Origin: Peronospora farinosa
Taxonomy: Eukaryota > Oomycota > Peronosporomycetes > Peronosporales > Peronosporaceae
DNA: 64,000 nt
Reading direction: 5' to 3'
Assembly (NCBI GenBank): GCA_947646735.1
Contig: CANTFK010000785.1
Coordinates: 496,001 to 560,000 of the forward strand
Made by a program: the position numbers and the translations under genes. Below the pieces are notes generated by a model. The model saw only the letters and a list, made by a program, of their open reading frames with translations. It was not told the DNA's origin and searched no databases. The number at the start of each line of letters is the position of its first letter. Within the stretch, counting starts at the first letter, position 1. This document shows positions 33,601 to 48,600 of this stretch, piece by piece.

Positions 33601-36600
33601 CCACATGCTTGGATGTACCCATCTTCCTCCTTAGCGATCGCGTTCACGCGGATCGCCATCGGAAATACTGGAGATCGCAATAGCGTAGTTCCTAGGCCAT
33701 ATTTGACCCCACATAGAACTGCAAACTACACCATTCACTGTTTTCCATCCCATTTGACGTCATCTCCAAACCTTTCTGCGAGATCGCGACTCATCAATAT
33801 TGGCCACGAGATCGCGACTCATTAATATTGGCCATTTCGGACTTAACCGAAAATATGCGATCACACTTTGCGAAATTCACTCCTTCACTTCGCCACATCA
33901 GCGAACACCTTGAACACGATATTATTAATATCTTAATTACTAATTTGCGGCCCGATGTAATTGTGGTGGAGTGGGATTCACAAAATTGCTGATGTGATTT
34001 CAGCTCTCCACTGGCACCGACTAACGGAGGGGGTACCGCGATTCCGTGTGTATACCCTTCCTCACCTTGTGTACCCGTCGGTAGGGCGGGTTGCTCTCTT
34101 CTCGGTAGACTTGAGTCGATGTTGAACTTGATTGTGTTAGGGATAGGTGGGGGGCGATCGAGTGGAATTACTCACACGATCGCAGTTGTTCTTGGGGTGC
34201 TCTATTTGAGTCGCCCTGATCTCTCTTGAGATCGCCTTGTCCAAAAATGTAGATACTTGATCCACTTGATATACTTGATCTTCTGACCACTTGAGCCGTC
34301 TCGCGATCTTGTACCTTGTCCTTTTCTTGTTGTGCTGCGTCCAATCGCAGGGGGAGTTGTTTGTTGAGAATTCTTGCAATCCCTGGCCAAACAATCCAGG
34401 GATATGACTTGCGTAGTATGTGGACTTCCTTGAGACGTCGGGAGGCCAAAGAATTCAGCCCGGAAGAGAAGTCGACACGTGTATTTAGAAGCAAATTGAA
34501 CTCTGTTAATGTTAACCAATCAAATACCAAAACCTATGATCTTGACTATCTGTAGCTCAGGATCTGTTGCCACGTATCGCCCTTTCGGAAAAATCAGATC
34601 TTGTAATGTGGTCCACTCCAATATCGCCGCGATCTGGATCGCTACCTCGCTCGGATATAATACCATTTTAGTACCAGATCGCGATACTAAATAATTAATA
34701 TCGGATCGCAATACTAAATAATTAGTATCGGATCGCGATACTAATAATTATTTTGGATCGCGGTACTAAATAATAAGTATCGGATCGCGATACTAATTAT
34801 TTAGTATTGCGATACTAATAATTAATATCGGATCGCGGTACTAATAATTAGTATCGGATCGCGGTACTAAATAATAAGTATCGGATCGCGATACTAATAA
34901 TTAGCATCGGATCGCGATACGCCGGATCACGACTTGTCCTCTTCACCGTTTCTCAGGTCATGTGAGATAGCTCATCTATGTGACATGTCATATCCACTAT
35001 TCCAGTCCTCCATAGCGACGTGATCCACACCAGACCGTCTTCCACATGCTTGGATGTACCCATCTTCCTCCTTAGCGATCGCGTTCACGCGGATCGCCAT
35101 CGGAAATACTGGAGATCGCAATAGCGTAGTTCCTAGGCCATATTTGACCCCACATAGAACTGCAAACTACACCATTCACTGTTTTCCATCCCATTTGACG
35201 TCATCTCCAAACCTTTCTGCGAGATCGCGACTCATCAATATTGGCCACGAGATCGCGACTCATTAATATTGGCCATTTCGGACTTAACCGAAAATATGCG
35301 ATCACACTTTGCGAAATTCACTCCTTCACTTCGCCACATCAGCGAACACCTTGAACACGATATTATTAATATCTTAATTACTAATTTGCGGCCCGATGTA
35401 ATTGTGGTGGAGTGGGATTCACAAAATTGCTGATGTGATTTCAGCTCTCCACTGGCACCGACTAACGGAGGGGGTACCGCGATTCCGTGTGTATACCCTT
35501 CCTCACCTTGTGTACCCGTCGGTAGGGCGGGTTGCTCTCTTCTCGGTAGACTTGAGTCGATGTTGAACTTGATTGTGTTAGGGATAGGTGGGGGGCGATC
35601 GAGTGGAATTACTCACACGATCGCAGTTGTTCTTGGGGTGCTCTATTTGAGTCGCCCTGATCTCTCTTGAGATCGCCTTGTCCAAAAATGTAGATACTTG
35701 ATCCACTTGATATACTTGATCTTCTGACCACTTGAGCCGTCTCGCGATCTTGTACCTTGTCCTTTTCTTGTTGTGCTGCGTCCAATCGCAGGGGGAGTTG
35801 TTTGTTGAGAATTCTTGCAATCCCTGGCCAAACAATCCAGGGATATGACTTGCGTAGTATGTGGACTTCCTTGAGACGTCGGGAGGCCAAAGAATTCAGC
35901 CCGGAAGAGAAGTCGACACGTGTATTTAGAAGCAAATTGAACTCTGTTAATGTTAACCAATCAAATACCAAAACCTATGATCTTGACTATCTGTAGCTCA
36001 GGATCTGTTGCCACGTATCGCCCTTTCGGAAAAATCAGATCTTGTAATGTGGTCCACTCCAATATCGCCGCGATCTGGATCGCTACCTCGCTCGGATATA
36101 ATACCATTTTAGTACCAGATCGCGGTACTAAATAATTAATATCGGATCGCAATACTAAATAATTAATATCGGATCGCAATACTAAATAATTAGTATCGGA
36201 TCGCGATACTAATAATTATTTTGGATCGCGGTACTAAATAATAAGTATCGGATCGCGATACTAATTATTTAGTATTGCGATACTAATAATTAATATCGGA
36301 TCGCGGTACTAATAATTAGTATCGGATCGCGGTACTAATAATTAGTATTGGATCGCGATACTAATAATTAGCATCGGATCGCGATACGCCGGATCACGAC
36401 TTGTCCTCTTCACCGTTTCTCAGGTCATGTGAGATAGCTCATCTATGTGACATGTCATATCCACTATTCCAGTCCTCCATAGCGACGTGATCCACACCAG
36501 ACCGTCTTCCACATGCTTGGATGTACCCATCTTCCTCCTTAGCGATCGCGTTCACGCGGATCGCCATCGGAAATACTGGAGATCGCAATAGCGTAGTTCC

Positions 36601-39600
36601 TAGGCCATATTTGACCCCACATAGAACTGCAAACTACACCATTCACTGTTTTCCATCCCATTTGACGTCATCTCCAAACCTTTCTGCGAGATCGCGACTC
36701 ATCAATATTGGCCACGAGATCGCGACTCATTAATATTGGCCATTTCGGACTTAACCGAAAATATGCGATCACACTTTGCGAAATTCACTCCTTCACTTCG
36801 CCACATCAGCGAACACCTTGAACACGATATTATTAATATCTTAATTACTAATTTGCGGCCCGATGTAATTGTGGTGGAGTGGGATTCACAAAATTGCTGA
36901 TGTGATTTCAGCTCTCCACTGGCACCGACTAACGGAGGGGGTACCGCGATTCCGTGTGTATACCCTTCCTCACCTTGTGTACCCGTCGGTAGGGCGGGTT
37001 GCTCTCTTCTCGGTAGACTTGAGTCGATGTTGAACTTGATTGTGTTAGGGATAGGTGGGGGGCGATCGAGTGGAATTACTCACACGATCGCAGTTGTTCT
37101 TGGGGTGCTCTATTTGAGTCGCCCTGATCTCTCTTGAGATCGCCTTGTCCAAAAATGTAGATACTTGATCCACTTGATATACTTGATCTTCTGACCACTT
37201 GAGCCGTCTCGCGATCTTGTACCTTGTCCTTTTCTTGTTGTGCTGCGTCCAATCGCAGGGGGAGTTGTTTGTTGAGAATTCTTGCAATCCCTGGCCAAAC
37301 AATCCAGGGATATGACTTGCGTAGTATGTGGACTTCCTTGAGACGTCGGGAGGCCAAAGAATTCAGCCCGGAAGAGAAGTCGACACGTGTATTTAGAAGC
37401 AAATTGAACTCTGTTAATGTTAACCAATCAAATACCAAAACCTATGATCTTGACTATCTGTAGCTCAGGATCTGTTGCCACGTATCGCCCTTTCGGAAAA
37501 ATCAGATCTTGTAATGTGGTCCACTCCAATATCGCCGCGATCTGGATCGCTACCTCGCTCGGATATAATACCATTTTAGTACCAGATCGCGGTACTAAAT
37601 AATTAATATCGGATCGCAATACTAAATAATTAATATCGGATCGCAATACTAAATAATTAGTATCGGATCGCGATACTAATAATTATTTTGGATCGCGGTA
37701 CTAAATAATAAGTATCGGATCGCGATACTAATTATTTAGTATTGCGATACTAATAATTAATATCGGATCGCGGTACTAATAATTAGTATCGGATCGCGGT
37801 ACTAATAATTAGTATTGGATCGCGATACTAATAATTAGCATCGGATCGCGATACGCCGGATCACGACTTGTCCTCTTCACCGTTTCTCAGGTCATGTGAG
37901 ATAGCTCATCTATGTGACATGTCATATCCACTATTCCAGTCCTCCATAGCGACGTGATCCACACCAGACCGTCTTCCACATGCTTGGATGTACCCATCTT
38001 CCTCCTTAGCGATCGCGTTCACGCGGATCGCCATCGGAAATACTGGAGATCGCAATAGCGTAGTTCCTAGGCCATATTTGACCCCACATAGAACTGCAAA
38101 CTACACCATTCACTGTTTTCCATCCCATTTGACGTCATCTCCAAACCTTTCTGCGAGATCGCGACTCATCAATATTGGCCACGAGATCGCGACTCATTAA
38201 TATTGGCCATTTCGGACTTAACCGAAAATATGCGATCACACTTTGCGAAATTCACTCCTTCACTTCGCCACATCAGCGAACACCTTGAACACGATATTAT
38301 TAATATCTTAATTACTAATTTGCGGCCCGATGTAATTGTGGTGGAGTGGGATTCACAAAATTGCTGATGTGATTTCAGCTCTCCACTGGCACCGACTAAC
38401 GGAGGGGGTACCGCGATTCCGTGTGTATACCCTTCCTCACCTTGTGTACCCGTCGGTAGGGCGGGTTGCTCTCTTCTCGGTAGACTTGAGTCGATGTTGA
38501 ACTTGATTGTGTTAGGGATAGGTGGGGGGCGATCGAGTGGAATTACTCACACGATCGCAGTTGTTCTTGGGGTGCTCTATTTGAGTCGCCCTGATCTCTC
38601 TTGAGATCGCCTTGTCCAAAAATGTAGATACTTGATCCACTTGATATACTTGATCTTCTGACCACTTGAGCCGTCTCGCGATCTTGTACCTTGTCCTTTT
38701 CTTGTTGTGCTGCGTCCAATCGCAGGGGGAGTTGTTTGTTGAGAATTCTTGCAATCCCTGGCCAAACAATCCAGGGATATGACTTGCGTAGTATGTGGAC
38801 TTCCTTGAGACGTCGGGAGGCCAAAGAATTCAGCCCGGAAGAGAAGTCGACACGTGTATTTAGAAGCAAATTGAACTCTGTTAATGTTAACCAATCAAAT
38901 ACCAAAACCTATGATCTTGACTATCTGTAGCTCAGGATCTGTTGCCACGTATCGCCCTTTCGGAAAAATCAGATCTTGTAATGTGGTCCACTCCAATATC
39001 GCCGCGATCTGGATCGCTACCTCGCTCGGATATAATACCATTTTAGTACCAGATCGCGGTACTAAATAATTAATATCGGATCGCAATACTAAATAATTAA
39101 TATCGGATCGCAATACTAAATAATTAGTATCGGATCGCGATACTAATAATTATTTTGGATCGCGGTACTAAATAATAAGTATCGGATCGCGATACTAATT
39201 ATTTAGTATTGCGATACTAATAATTAATATCGGATCGCGGTACTAATAATTAGTATCGGATCGCGGTACTAATAATTAGTATTGGATCGCGATACTAATA
39301 ATTAGCATCGGATCGCGATACGCCGGATCACGACTTGTCCTCTTCACCGTTTCTCAGGTCATGTGAGATAGCTCATCTATGTGACATGTCATATCCACTA
39401 TTCCAGTCCTCCATAGCGACGTGATCCACACCAGACCGTCTTCCACATGCTTGGATGTACCCATCTTCCTCCTTAGCGATCGCGTTCACGCGGATCGCCA
39501 TCGGAAATACTGGAGATCGCAATAGCGTAGTTCCTAGGCCATATTTGACCCCACATAGAACTGCAAACTACACCATTCACTGTTTTCCATCCCATTTGAC

Positions 39601-42600
39601 GTCATCTCCAAACCTTTCTGCGAGATCGCGACTCATCAATATTGGCCACGAGATCGCGACTCATTAATATTGGCCATTTCGGACTTAACCGAAAATATGC
39701 GATCACACTTTGCGAAATTCACTCCTTCACTTCGCCACATCAGCGAACACCTTGAACACGATATTATTAATATCTTAATTACTAATTTGCGGCCCGATGT
39801 AATTGTGGTGGAGTGGGATTCACAAAATTGCTGATGTGATTTCAGCTCTCCACTGGCACCGACTAACGGAGGGGGTACCCCGATTCCGTGTGTATACCCT
39901 TCCTCACCTTGTGTACCCGTCGGTAGGGCGGGTTGCTCTCTTCTCGGTAGACTTGAGTCGATGTTGAACTTGATTGTGTTAGGGATAGGTGGGGGGCGAT
40001 CGAGTGGAATTACTCACACGATCGCAGTTGTTCTTGGGGTGCTCTATTTGAGTCGCCCTGATCTCTCTTGAGATCGCCTTGTCCAAAAATGTAGATACTT
40101 GATCCACTTGATATACTTGATCTTCTGACCACTTGAGCCGTCTCGCGATCTTGTACCTTGTCCTTTTCTTGTTGTGCTGCGTCCAATCGCAGGGGGAGTT
40201 GTTTGTTGAGAATTCTTGCAATCCCTGGCCAAACAATCCAGGGATATGACTTGCGTAGTATGTGGACTTCCTTGAGACGTCGGGAGGCCAAAGAATTCAG
40301 CCCGGAAGAGAAGTCGACACGTGTATTTAGAAGCAAATTGAACTCTGTTAATGTTAACCAATCAAATACCAAAACCTATGATCTTGACTATCTGTAGCTC
40401 AGGATCTGTTGCCACGTATCGCCCTTTCGGAAAAATCAGATCTTGTAATGTGGTCCACTCCAATATCGCCGCGATCTGGATCGCTACCTCGCTCGGATAT
40501 AATACCATTTTAGTACCAGATCGCGGTACTAAATAATTAATATCGGATCGCAATACTAAATAATTAATATCGGATCGCAATACTAAATAATTAGTATCGG
40601 ATCGCGATACTAATAATTATTTTGGATCGCGGTACTAAATAATAAGTATCGGATCGCGATACTAATTATTTAGTATTGCGATACTAATAATTAATATCGG
40701 ATCGCGGTACTAATAATTAGTATCGGATCGCGGTACTAATAATTAGTATTGGATCGCGATACTAATAATTAGCATCGGATCGCGATACGCCGGATCACGA
40801 CTTGTCCTCTTCACCGTTTCTCAGGTCATGTGAGATAGCTCATCTATGTGACATGTCATATCCACCATTCCAGTCCTCCATAGCGACGTGATCCACACCA
40901 GACCGTCTTCCACATGCTTGGATGTACCCATCTTCCTCCTTAGCGATCGCGTTCACGCGGATCGCCATCGGAAATACTGGAGATCGCAATAGCGTAGTTC
41001 CTAGGCCATATTTGACCCCACATAGAACTGCAAACTACACCATTCACTGTTTTCCATCCCATTTGACGTCATCTCCAAACCTTTCTGCGAGATCGCGACT
41101 CATCAATATTGGCCACGAGATCGCGACTCATTAATATTGGCCATTTCGGACTTAACCGAAAATATGCGATCACACTTTGCGAAATTCACTCCTTCACTTC
41201 GCCACATCAGCGAACACCTTGAACACGATATTATTAATATCTTAATTACTAATTTGCGGCCCGATGTAATTGTGGTGGAGTGGGATTCACAAAATTGCTG
41301 ATGTGATTTCAGCTCTCCACTGGCACCGACTAACGGAGGGGGTACCCCGATTCCGTGTGTATACCCTTCCTCACCTTGTGTACCCGTCGGTAGGGCGGGT
41401 TGCTCTCTTCTCGGTAGACTTGAGTCGATGTTGAACTTGATTGTGTTAGGGATAGGTGGGAGGCGATCGAGTGGAATTACTCACACGATCGCAGTTGTTC
41501 TTGGGGTGCTCTATTTGAGTCGCCCTGATCTCTCTTGAGATCGCCTTGTCCAAAAATGTAGATACTTGATCCACTTGATATACTTGATCTTCTGACCACT
41601 TGAGCCGTCTCGCGATCTTGTACCTTGTCCTTTTCTTGTTGTGCTGCGTCCAATCGCAGGGGGAGTTGTTTGTTGAGAATTCTTGCAATCCCTGGCCAAA
41701 CAATCCAGGGATATGACTTGCGTAGTATGTGGACTTCCTTGAGACGTCGGGAGGCCAAAGAATTCAGCCCGGAAGAGAAGTCGACACGTGTATTTAGAAG
41801 CAAATTGAACTCTGTTAATGTTAACCAATCAAATACCAAAACCTATGATCTTGACTATCTGTAGCTCAGGATCTGTTGCCACGTATCGCCCTTTCGGAAA
41901 AATCAGATCTTGTAATGTGGTCCACTCCAATATCGCCGCGATCTGGATCGCTACCTCGCTCGGATATAATACCATTTTAGTACCAGATCGCGGTACTAAA
42001 TAATTAATATCGGATCGCAATACTAAATAATTAATATCGGATCGCAATACTAAATAATTAGTATCGGATCGCGATACTAATAATTATTTTGGATCGCGGT
42101 ACTAAATAATAAGTATCGGATCGCGATACTAATTATTTAGTATTGCGATACTAATAATTAATATCGGATCGCGGTACTAATAATTAGTATCGGATCGCGG
42201 TACTAATAATTAGTATTGGATCGCGATACTAATAATTAGCATCGGATCGCGATACGCCGGATCACGACTTGTCCTCTTCACCGTTTCTCAGGTCATGTGA
42301 GATAGCTCATCTATGTGACATGTCATATCCACCATTCCAGTCCTCCATAGCGACGTGATCCACACCAGACCGTCTTCCACATGCTTGGATGTACCCATCT
42401 TCCTCCTTAGCGATCGCGTTCACGCGGATCGCCATCGGAAATACTGGAGATCGCAATAGCGTAGTTCCTAGGCCATATTTGACCCCACATAGAACTGCAA
42501 ACTACACCATTCACTGTTTTCCATCCCATTTGACGTCATCTCCAAACCTTTCTGCGAGATCGCGACTCATCAATATTGGCCACGAGATCGCGACTCATTA

Positions 42601-45600
42601 ATATTGGCCATTTCGGACTTAACCGAAAATATGCGATCACACTTTGCGAAATTCACTCCTTCACTTCGCCACATCAGCGAACACCTTGAACACGATATTA
42701 TTAATATCTTAATTACTAATTTGCGGCCCGATGTAATTGTGGTGGAGTGGGATTCACAAAATTGCTGATGTGATTTCAGCTCTCCACTGGCACCGACTAA
42801 CGGAGGGGGTACCCCGATTCCGTGTGTATACCCTTCCTCACCTTGTGTACCCGTCGGTAGGGCGGGTTGCTCTCTTCTCGGTAGACTTGAGTCAAAAAAA
42901 ATTATTGATGTTAGGAACTTGATTGTGTTAGGGATAGGTGGGGGCGATCGAGTGGAATTACTCACACGATCGCAGTTGTTCTTGGGGTGCTCTATTTGAG
43001 TCGCCCTGATCTCTCTTGAGATCGCCTTGTCCAAAAATGTAGATACTTGATCCACTTGATATACTTGATCTTCTGACCACTTGAGCCGTCTCGCGATCTT
43101 GTACCTTGTCCTTTTCTTGTTGTGCTGCGTCCAATCGCAGGGGGAGTTGTTTGTTGAGAATTCTTGCAATCCCTGGCCAAACAATCCAGGGATATGACTT
43201 GCGTAGTATGTGGACTTCCTTGAGACGTCGGGAGGCCAAAGAATTCAGCCCGGAAGAGAAGTCGACACGTGTATTTAGAAGCAAATTGAACTCTGTTAAT
43301 GTTAACCAATCAAATACCAAAACCTATGATCTTGACTATCTGTAGCTCAGGATCTGTTGCCACGTATCGCCCTTTCGGAAAAATCAGATCTTGTAATGTG
43401 GTCCACTCCAATATCGCCGCGATCTGGATCGCTACCTCGCTCGGATATAATACCATTTTAGTACCAGATCGCGGTACTAAATAATTAATATCGGATCGCA
43501 ATACTAAATAATTAGTATCGGATCGCGATACTAATAATTATTTTGGATCGCGGTACTAATAATTAGCATCGGATCGCGATACGCCGGATCACGACTTGTC
43601 CTCTTCACCGTTTCTCAGGTCATGTGAGATAGCTCATCTATGTGACATGTCATATCCACCATTCCAGTCCTCCATAGCGACGTGATCCACACCAGACCGT
43701 CTTCCACATGCTTGGATGTACCCATCTTCCTCCTTAGCGATCGCGTTCACGCGGATCGCCATCGGAAATACTGGAGATCGCAATAGCGTAGTTCCTAGGC
43801 CATATTTGACCCCACATAGAACTGCAAACTACACCATTCACTGTTTTCCATCCCATTTGACGTCATCTCCAAACCTTTCTGCGAGATCGCGACTCATCAA
43901 TATTGGCCACGAGATCGCGACTCATTAATATTGGCCATTTCGGACTTAACCGAAAATATGCGATCACACTTTGCGAAATTCACTCCTTCACTTCGCCACA
44001 TCAGCGAACACCTTGAACACGATATTATTAATATCTTAATTACTAATTTGCGGCCCGATGTAATTGTGGTGGAGTGGGATTCACAAAATTGCTGATGTGA
44101 TTTCAGCTCTCCACTGGCACCGACTAACGGAGGGGGTACCCCGATTCCGTGTGTATACCCTTCCTCACCTTGTGTACCCGTCGGTAGGGCGGGTTGCTCT
44201 CTTCTCGGTAGACTTGATGTCGATGTTGGAACTTGATTGTGTTAGGGATAGGTGGGGGGCGATCGAGTGGAATTACTCACACGATCGCAGTTGTTCTTGG
44301 GGTGCTCTATTTGAGTCGCCCTGATCTCTCTTGAGATCGCCTTGTCCAAAAATGTAGATACTTGATCCACTTGATATACTTGATCTTCTGACCACTTGAG
44401 CCGTCTCGCGATCTTGTACCTTGTCCTTTTCTTGTTGTGCTGCGTCCAATCGCAGGGGGAGTTGTTTGTTGAGAATTCTTGCAATCCCTGGCCAAACAAT
44501 CCAGGGATATGACTTGCGTAGTATGTGGACTTCCTTGAGACGTCGGGAGGCCAAAGAATTCAGCCCGGAAGAGAAGTCGACACGTGTATTTAGAAGCAAA
44601 TTGAACTCTGTTAATGTTAACCAATCAAATACCAAAACCTATGATCTTGACTATCTGTAGCTCAGGATCTGTTGCCACGTATCGCCCTTTCGGAAAAATC
44701 AGATCTTGTAATGTGGTCCACTCCAATATCGCCGCGATCTGGATCGCTACCTCGCTCGGATATAATACCATTTTAGTACCAGATCGCGGTACTAAATAAT
44801 TAATATCGGATCGCAATACTAAATAATTAGTATCGGATCGCGATACTAATAATTATTTTGGATCGCGGTACTAATAATTAGCATCGGATCGCGATACGCC
44901 GGATCACGACTTGTCCTCTTCACCGTTTCTCAGGTCATGTGAGATAGCTCATCTATGTGACATGTCATATCCACCATTCCAGTCCTCCATAGCGACGTGA
45001 TCCACACCAGACCGTCTTCCACATGCTTGGATGTACCCATCTTCCTCCTTAGCGATCGCGTTCACGCGGATCGCCATCGGAAATACTGGAGATCGCAATA
45101 GCGTAGTTCCTAGGCCATATTTGACCCCACATAGAACTGCAAACTACACCATTCACTGTTTTCCATCCCATTTGACGTCATCTCCAAACCTTTCTGCGAG
45201 ATCGCGACTCATCAATATTGGCCACGAGATCGCGACTCATTAATATTGGCCATTTCGGACTTAACCGAAAATATGCGATCACACTTTGCGAAATTCACTC
45301 CTTCACTTCGCCACATCAGCGAACACCTTGAACACGATATTATTAATATCTTAATTACTAATTTGCGGCCCGATGTAATTGTGGTGGAGTGGGATTCACA
45401 AAATTGCTGATGTGATTTCAGCTCTCCACTGGCACCGACTAACGGAGGGGGTACCCCGATTCCGTGTGTATACCCTTCCTCACCTTGTGTACCCGTCGGT
45501 AGGGCGGGTTGCTCTCTTCTCGGTAGACTTGAGTCGATGTTGAACTTGATTGTGTTAGGGATAGGTGGGGGGCGATCGAGTGGAATTACTCACACGATCG

Positions 45601-48600
45601 CAGTTGTTCTTGGGGTGCTCTATTTGAGTCGCCCTGATCTCTCTTGAGATCGCCTTGTCCAAAAATGTAGATACTTGATCCACTTGATATACTTGATCTT
45701 CTGACCACTTGAGCCGTCTCGCGATCTTGTACCTTGTCCTTTTCTTGTTGTGCTGCGTCCAATCGCAGGGGGAGTTGTTTGTTGAGAATTCTTGCAATCC
45801 CTGGCCAAACAATCCAGGGATATGACTTGCGTAGTATGTGGACTTCCTTGAGACGTCGGGAGGCCAAAGAATTCAGCCCGGAAGAGAAGTCGACACGTGT
45901 ATTTAGAAGCAAATTGAACTCTGTTAATGTTAACCAATCAAATACCAAAACCTATGATCTTGACTATCTGTAGCTCAGGATCTGTTGCCACGTATCGCCC
46001 TTTCGGAAAAATCAGATCTTGTAATGTGGTCCACTCCAATATCGCCGCGATCTGGATCGCTACCTCGCTCGGATATAATACCATTTTAGTACCAGACCGC
46101 GGTACTAAATAATTAATATCGGATCGCAATACTAAATAATTAGTATCGGATCGCGATACTAATAATTATTTTGGATCGCGGTACTAATAATTAGCATCGG
46201 ATCGCGATACGCCGGATCACGACTTGTCCTCTTCACCGTTTCTCAGGTCATGTGAGATAGCTCATCTATGTGACATGTCATATCCACCATTCCAGTCCTC
46301 CATAGCGACGTGATCCACACCAGACCGTCTTCCACATGCTTGGATGTACCCATCTTCCTCCTTAGCGATCGCGTTCACGCGGATCGCCATCGGAAATACT
46401 GGAGATCGCAATAGCGTAGTTCCTAGGCCATATTTGACCCCACATAGAACTGCAAACTACACCATTCACTGTTTTCCATCCCATTTGACGTCATCTCCAA
46501 ACCTTTCTGCGAGATCGCGACTCATCAATATTGGCCACGAGATCGCGACTCATTAATATTGGCCATTTCGGACTTAACCGAAAATATGCGATCACACTTT
46601 GCGAAATTCACTCCTTCACTTCGCCACATCAGCGAACACCTTGAACACGATATTATTAATATCTTAATTACTAATTTGCGGCCCGATGTAATTGTGGTGG
46701 AGTGGGATTCACAAAATTGCTGATGTGATTTCAGCTCTCCACTGGCACCGACTAACGGAGGGGGTACCCCGATTCCGTGTGTATACCCTTCCTCACCTTG
46801 TGTACCCGTCGGTAGGGCGGGTTGCTCTCTTCTCGGTAGACTTGAGTCGATGTTGAACTTGATTGTGTTAGGGATAGGTGGGGGGCGATCGAGTGGAATT
46901 ACTCACACGATCGCAGTTGTTCTTGGGGTGCTCTATTTGAGTCGCCCTGATCTCTCTTGAGATCGCCTTGTCCAAAAATGTAGATACTTGATCCACTTGA
47001 TATACTTGATCTTCTGACCACTTGAGCCGTCTCGCGATCTTGTACCTTGTCCTTTTCTTGTTGTGCTGCGTCCAATCGCAGGGGGAGTTGTTTGTTGAGA
47101 ATTCTTGCAATCCCTGGCCAAACAATCCAGGGATATGACTTGCGTAGTATGTGGACTTCCTTGAGACGTCGGGAGGCCAAAGAATTCAGCCCGGAAGAGA
47201 AGTCGACACGTGTATTTAGAAGCAAATTGAACTCTGTTAATGTTAACCAATCAAATACCAAAACCTATGATCTTGACTATCTGTAGCTCAGGATCTGTTG
47301 CCACGTATTGCCCTTTCGGAAAAATCAGATCTTGTAATGTGGTCCACTCCAATATCGCCGCGATCTGGATCGCTACCTCGCTCGGATATAATACCATTTT
47401 AGTACCAGACCGCGGTACTAAATAATTAATATCGGATCGCAATACTAAATAATTAGTATCGGATCGCGATACTAATAATTATTTTGGATCGCGGTACTAA
47501 TAATTAGCATCGGATCGCGATACGCCGGATCACGACTTGTCCTCTTCACCGTTTCTCAGGTCATGTGAGATAGCTCATCTATGTGACATGTCATATCCAC
47601 CATTCCAGTCCTCCATAGCGACGTGATCCACACCAGACCGTCTTCCACATGCTTGGATGTACCCATCTTCCTCCTTAGCGATCGCGTTCACGCGGATCGC
47701 CATCGGAAATACTGGAGATCGCAATAGCGTAGTTCCTAGGCCATATTTGACCCCACATAGAACTGCAAACTACACCATTCACTGTTTTCCATCCCATTTG
47801 ACGTCATCTCCAAACCTTTCTGCGAGATCGCGACTCATCAATATTGGCCACGAGATCGCGACTCATTAATATTGGCCATTTCGGACTTAACCGAAAATAT
47901 GCGATCACACTTTGCGAAATTCACTCCTTCACTTCGCCACATCAGCGAACACCTTGAACACGATATTATTAATATCTTAATTACTAATTTGCGGCCCGAT
48001 GTAATTGTGGTGGAGTGGGATTCACAAAATTGCTGATGTGATTTCAGCTCTCCACTGGCACCGACTAACGGAGGGGGTACCCCGATTCCGTGTGTATACC
48101 CTTCCTCACCTTGTGTACCCGTCGGTAGGGCGGGTTGCTCTCTTCTCGGTAGACTTGAGTCGATGTTGAGCTTGATTGTGTTAGGGATAGGTGGGGGGCG
48201 ATCGAGTGGAATTACTCACACGATCGCAGTTGTTCTTGGGGTGCTCTATTTGAGTCGCCCTGATCTCTCTTGAGATCGCCTTGTCCAAAAATGTAGATAC
48301 TTGATCCACTTGATATACTTGATCTTCTGACCACTTGAGCCGTCTCGCGATCTTGTACCTTGTCCTTTTCTTGTTGTGCTGCGTCCAATCGCAGGGGGAG
48401 TTGTTTGTTGAGAATTCTTGCAATCCCTGGCCAAACAATCCAGGGATATGACTTGCGTAGTATGTGGACTTCCTTGAGACGTCGGGAGGCCAAAGAATTC
48501 AGCCCGGAAGAGAAGTCGACACGTGTATTTAGAAGCAAATTGAACTCTGTTAATGTTAACCAATCAAATACCAAAACCTATGATCTTGACTATCTGTAGC

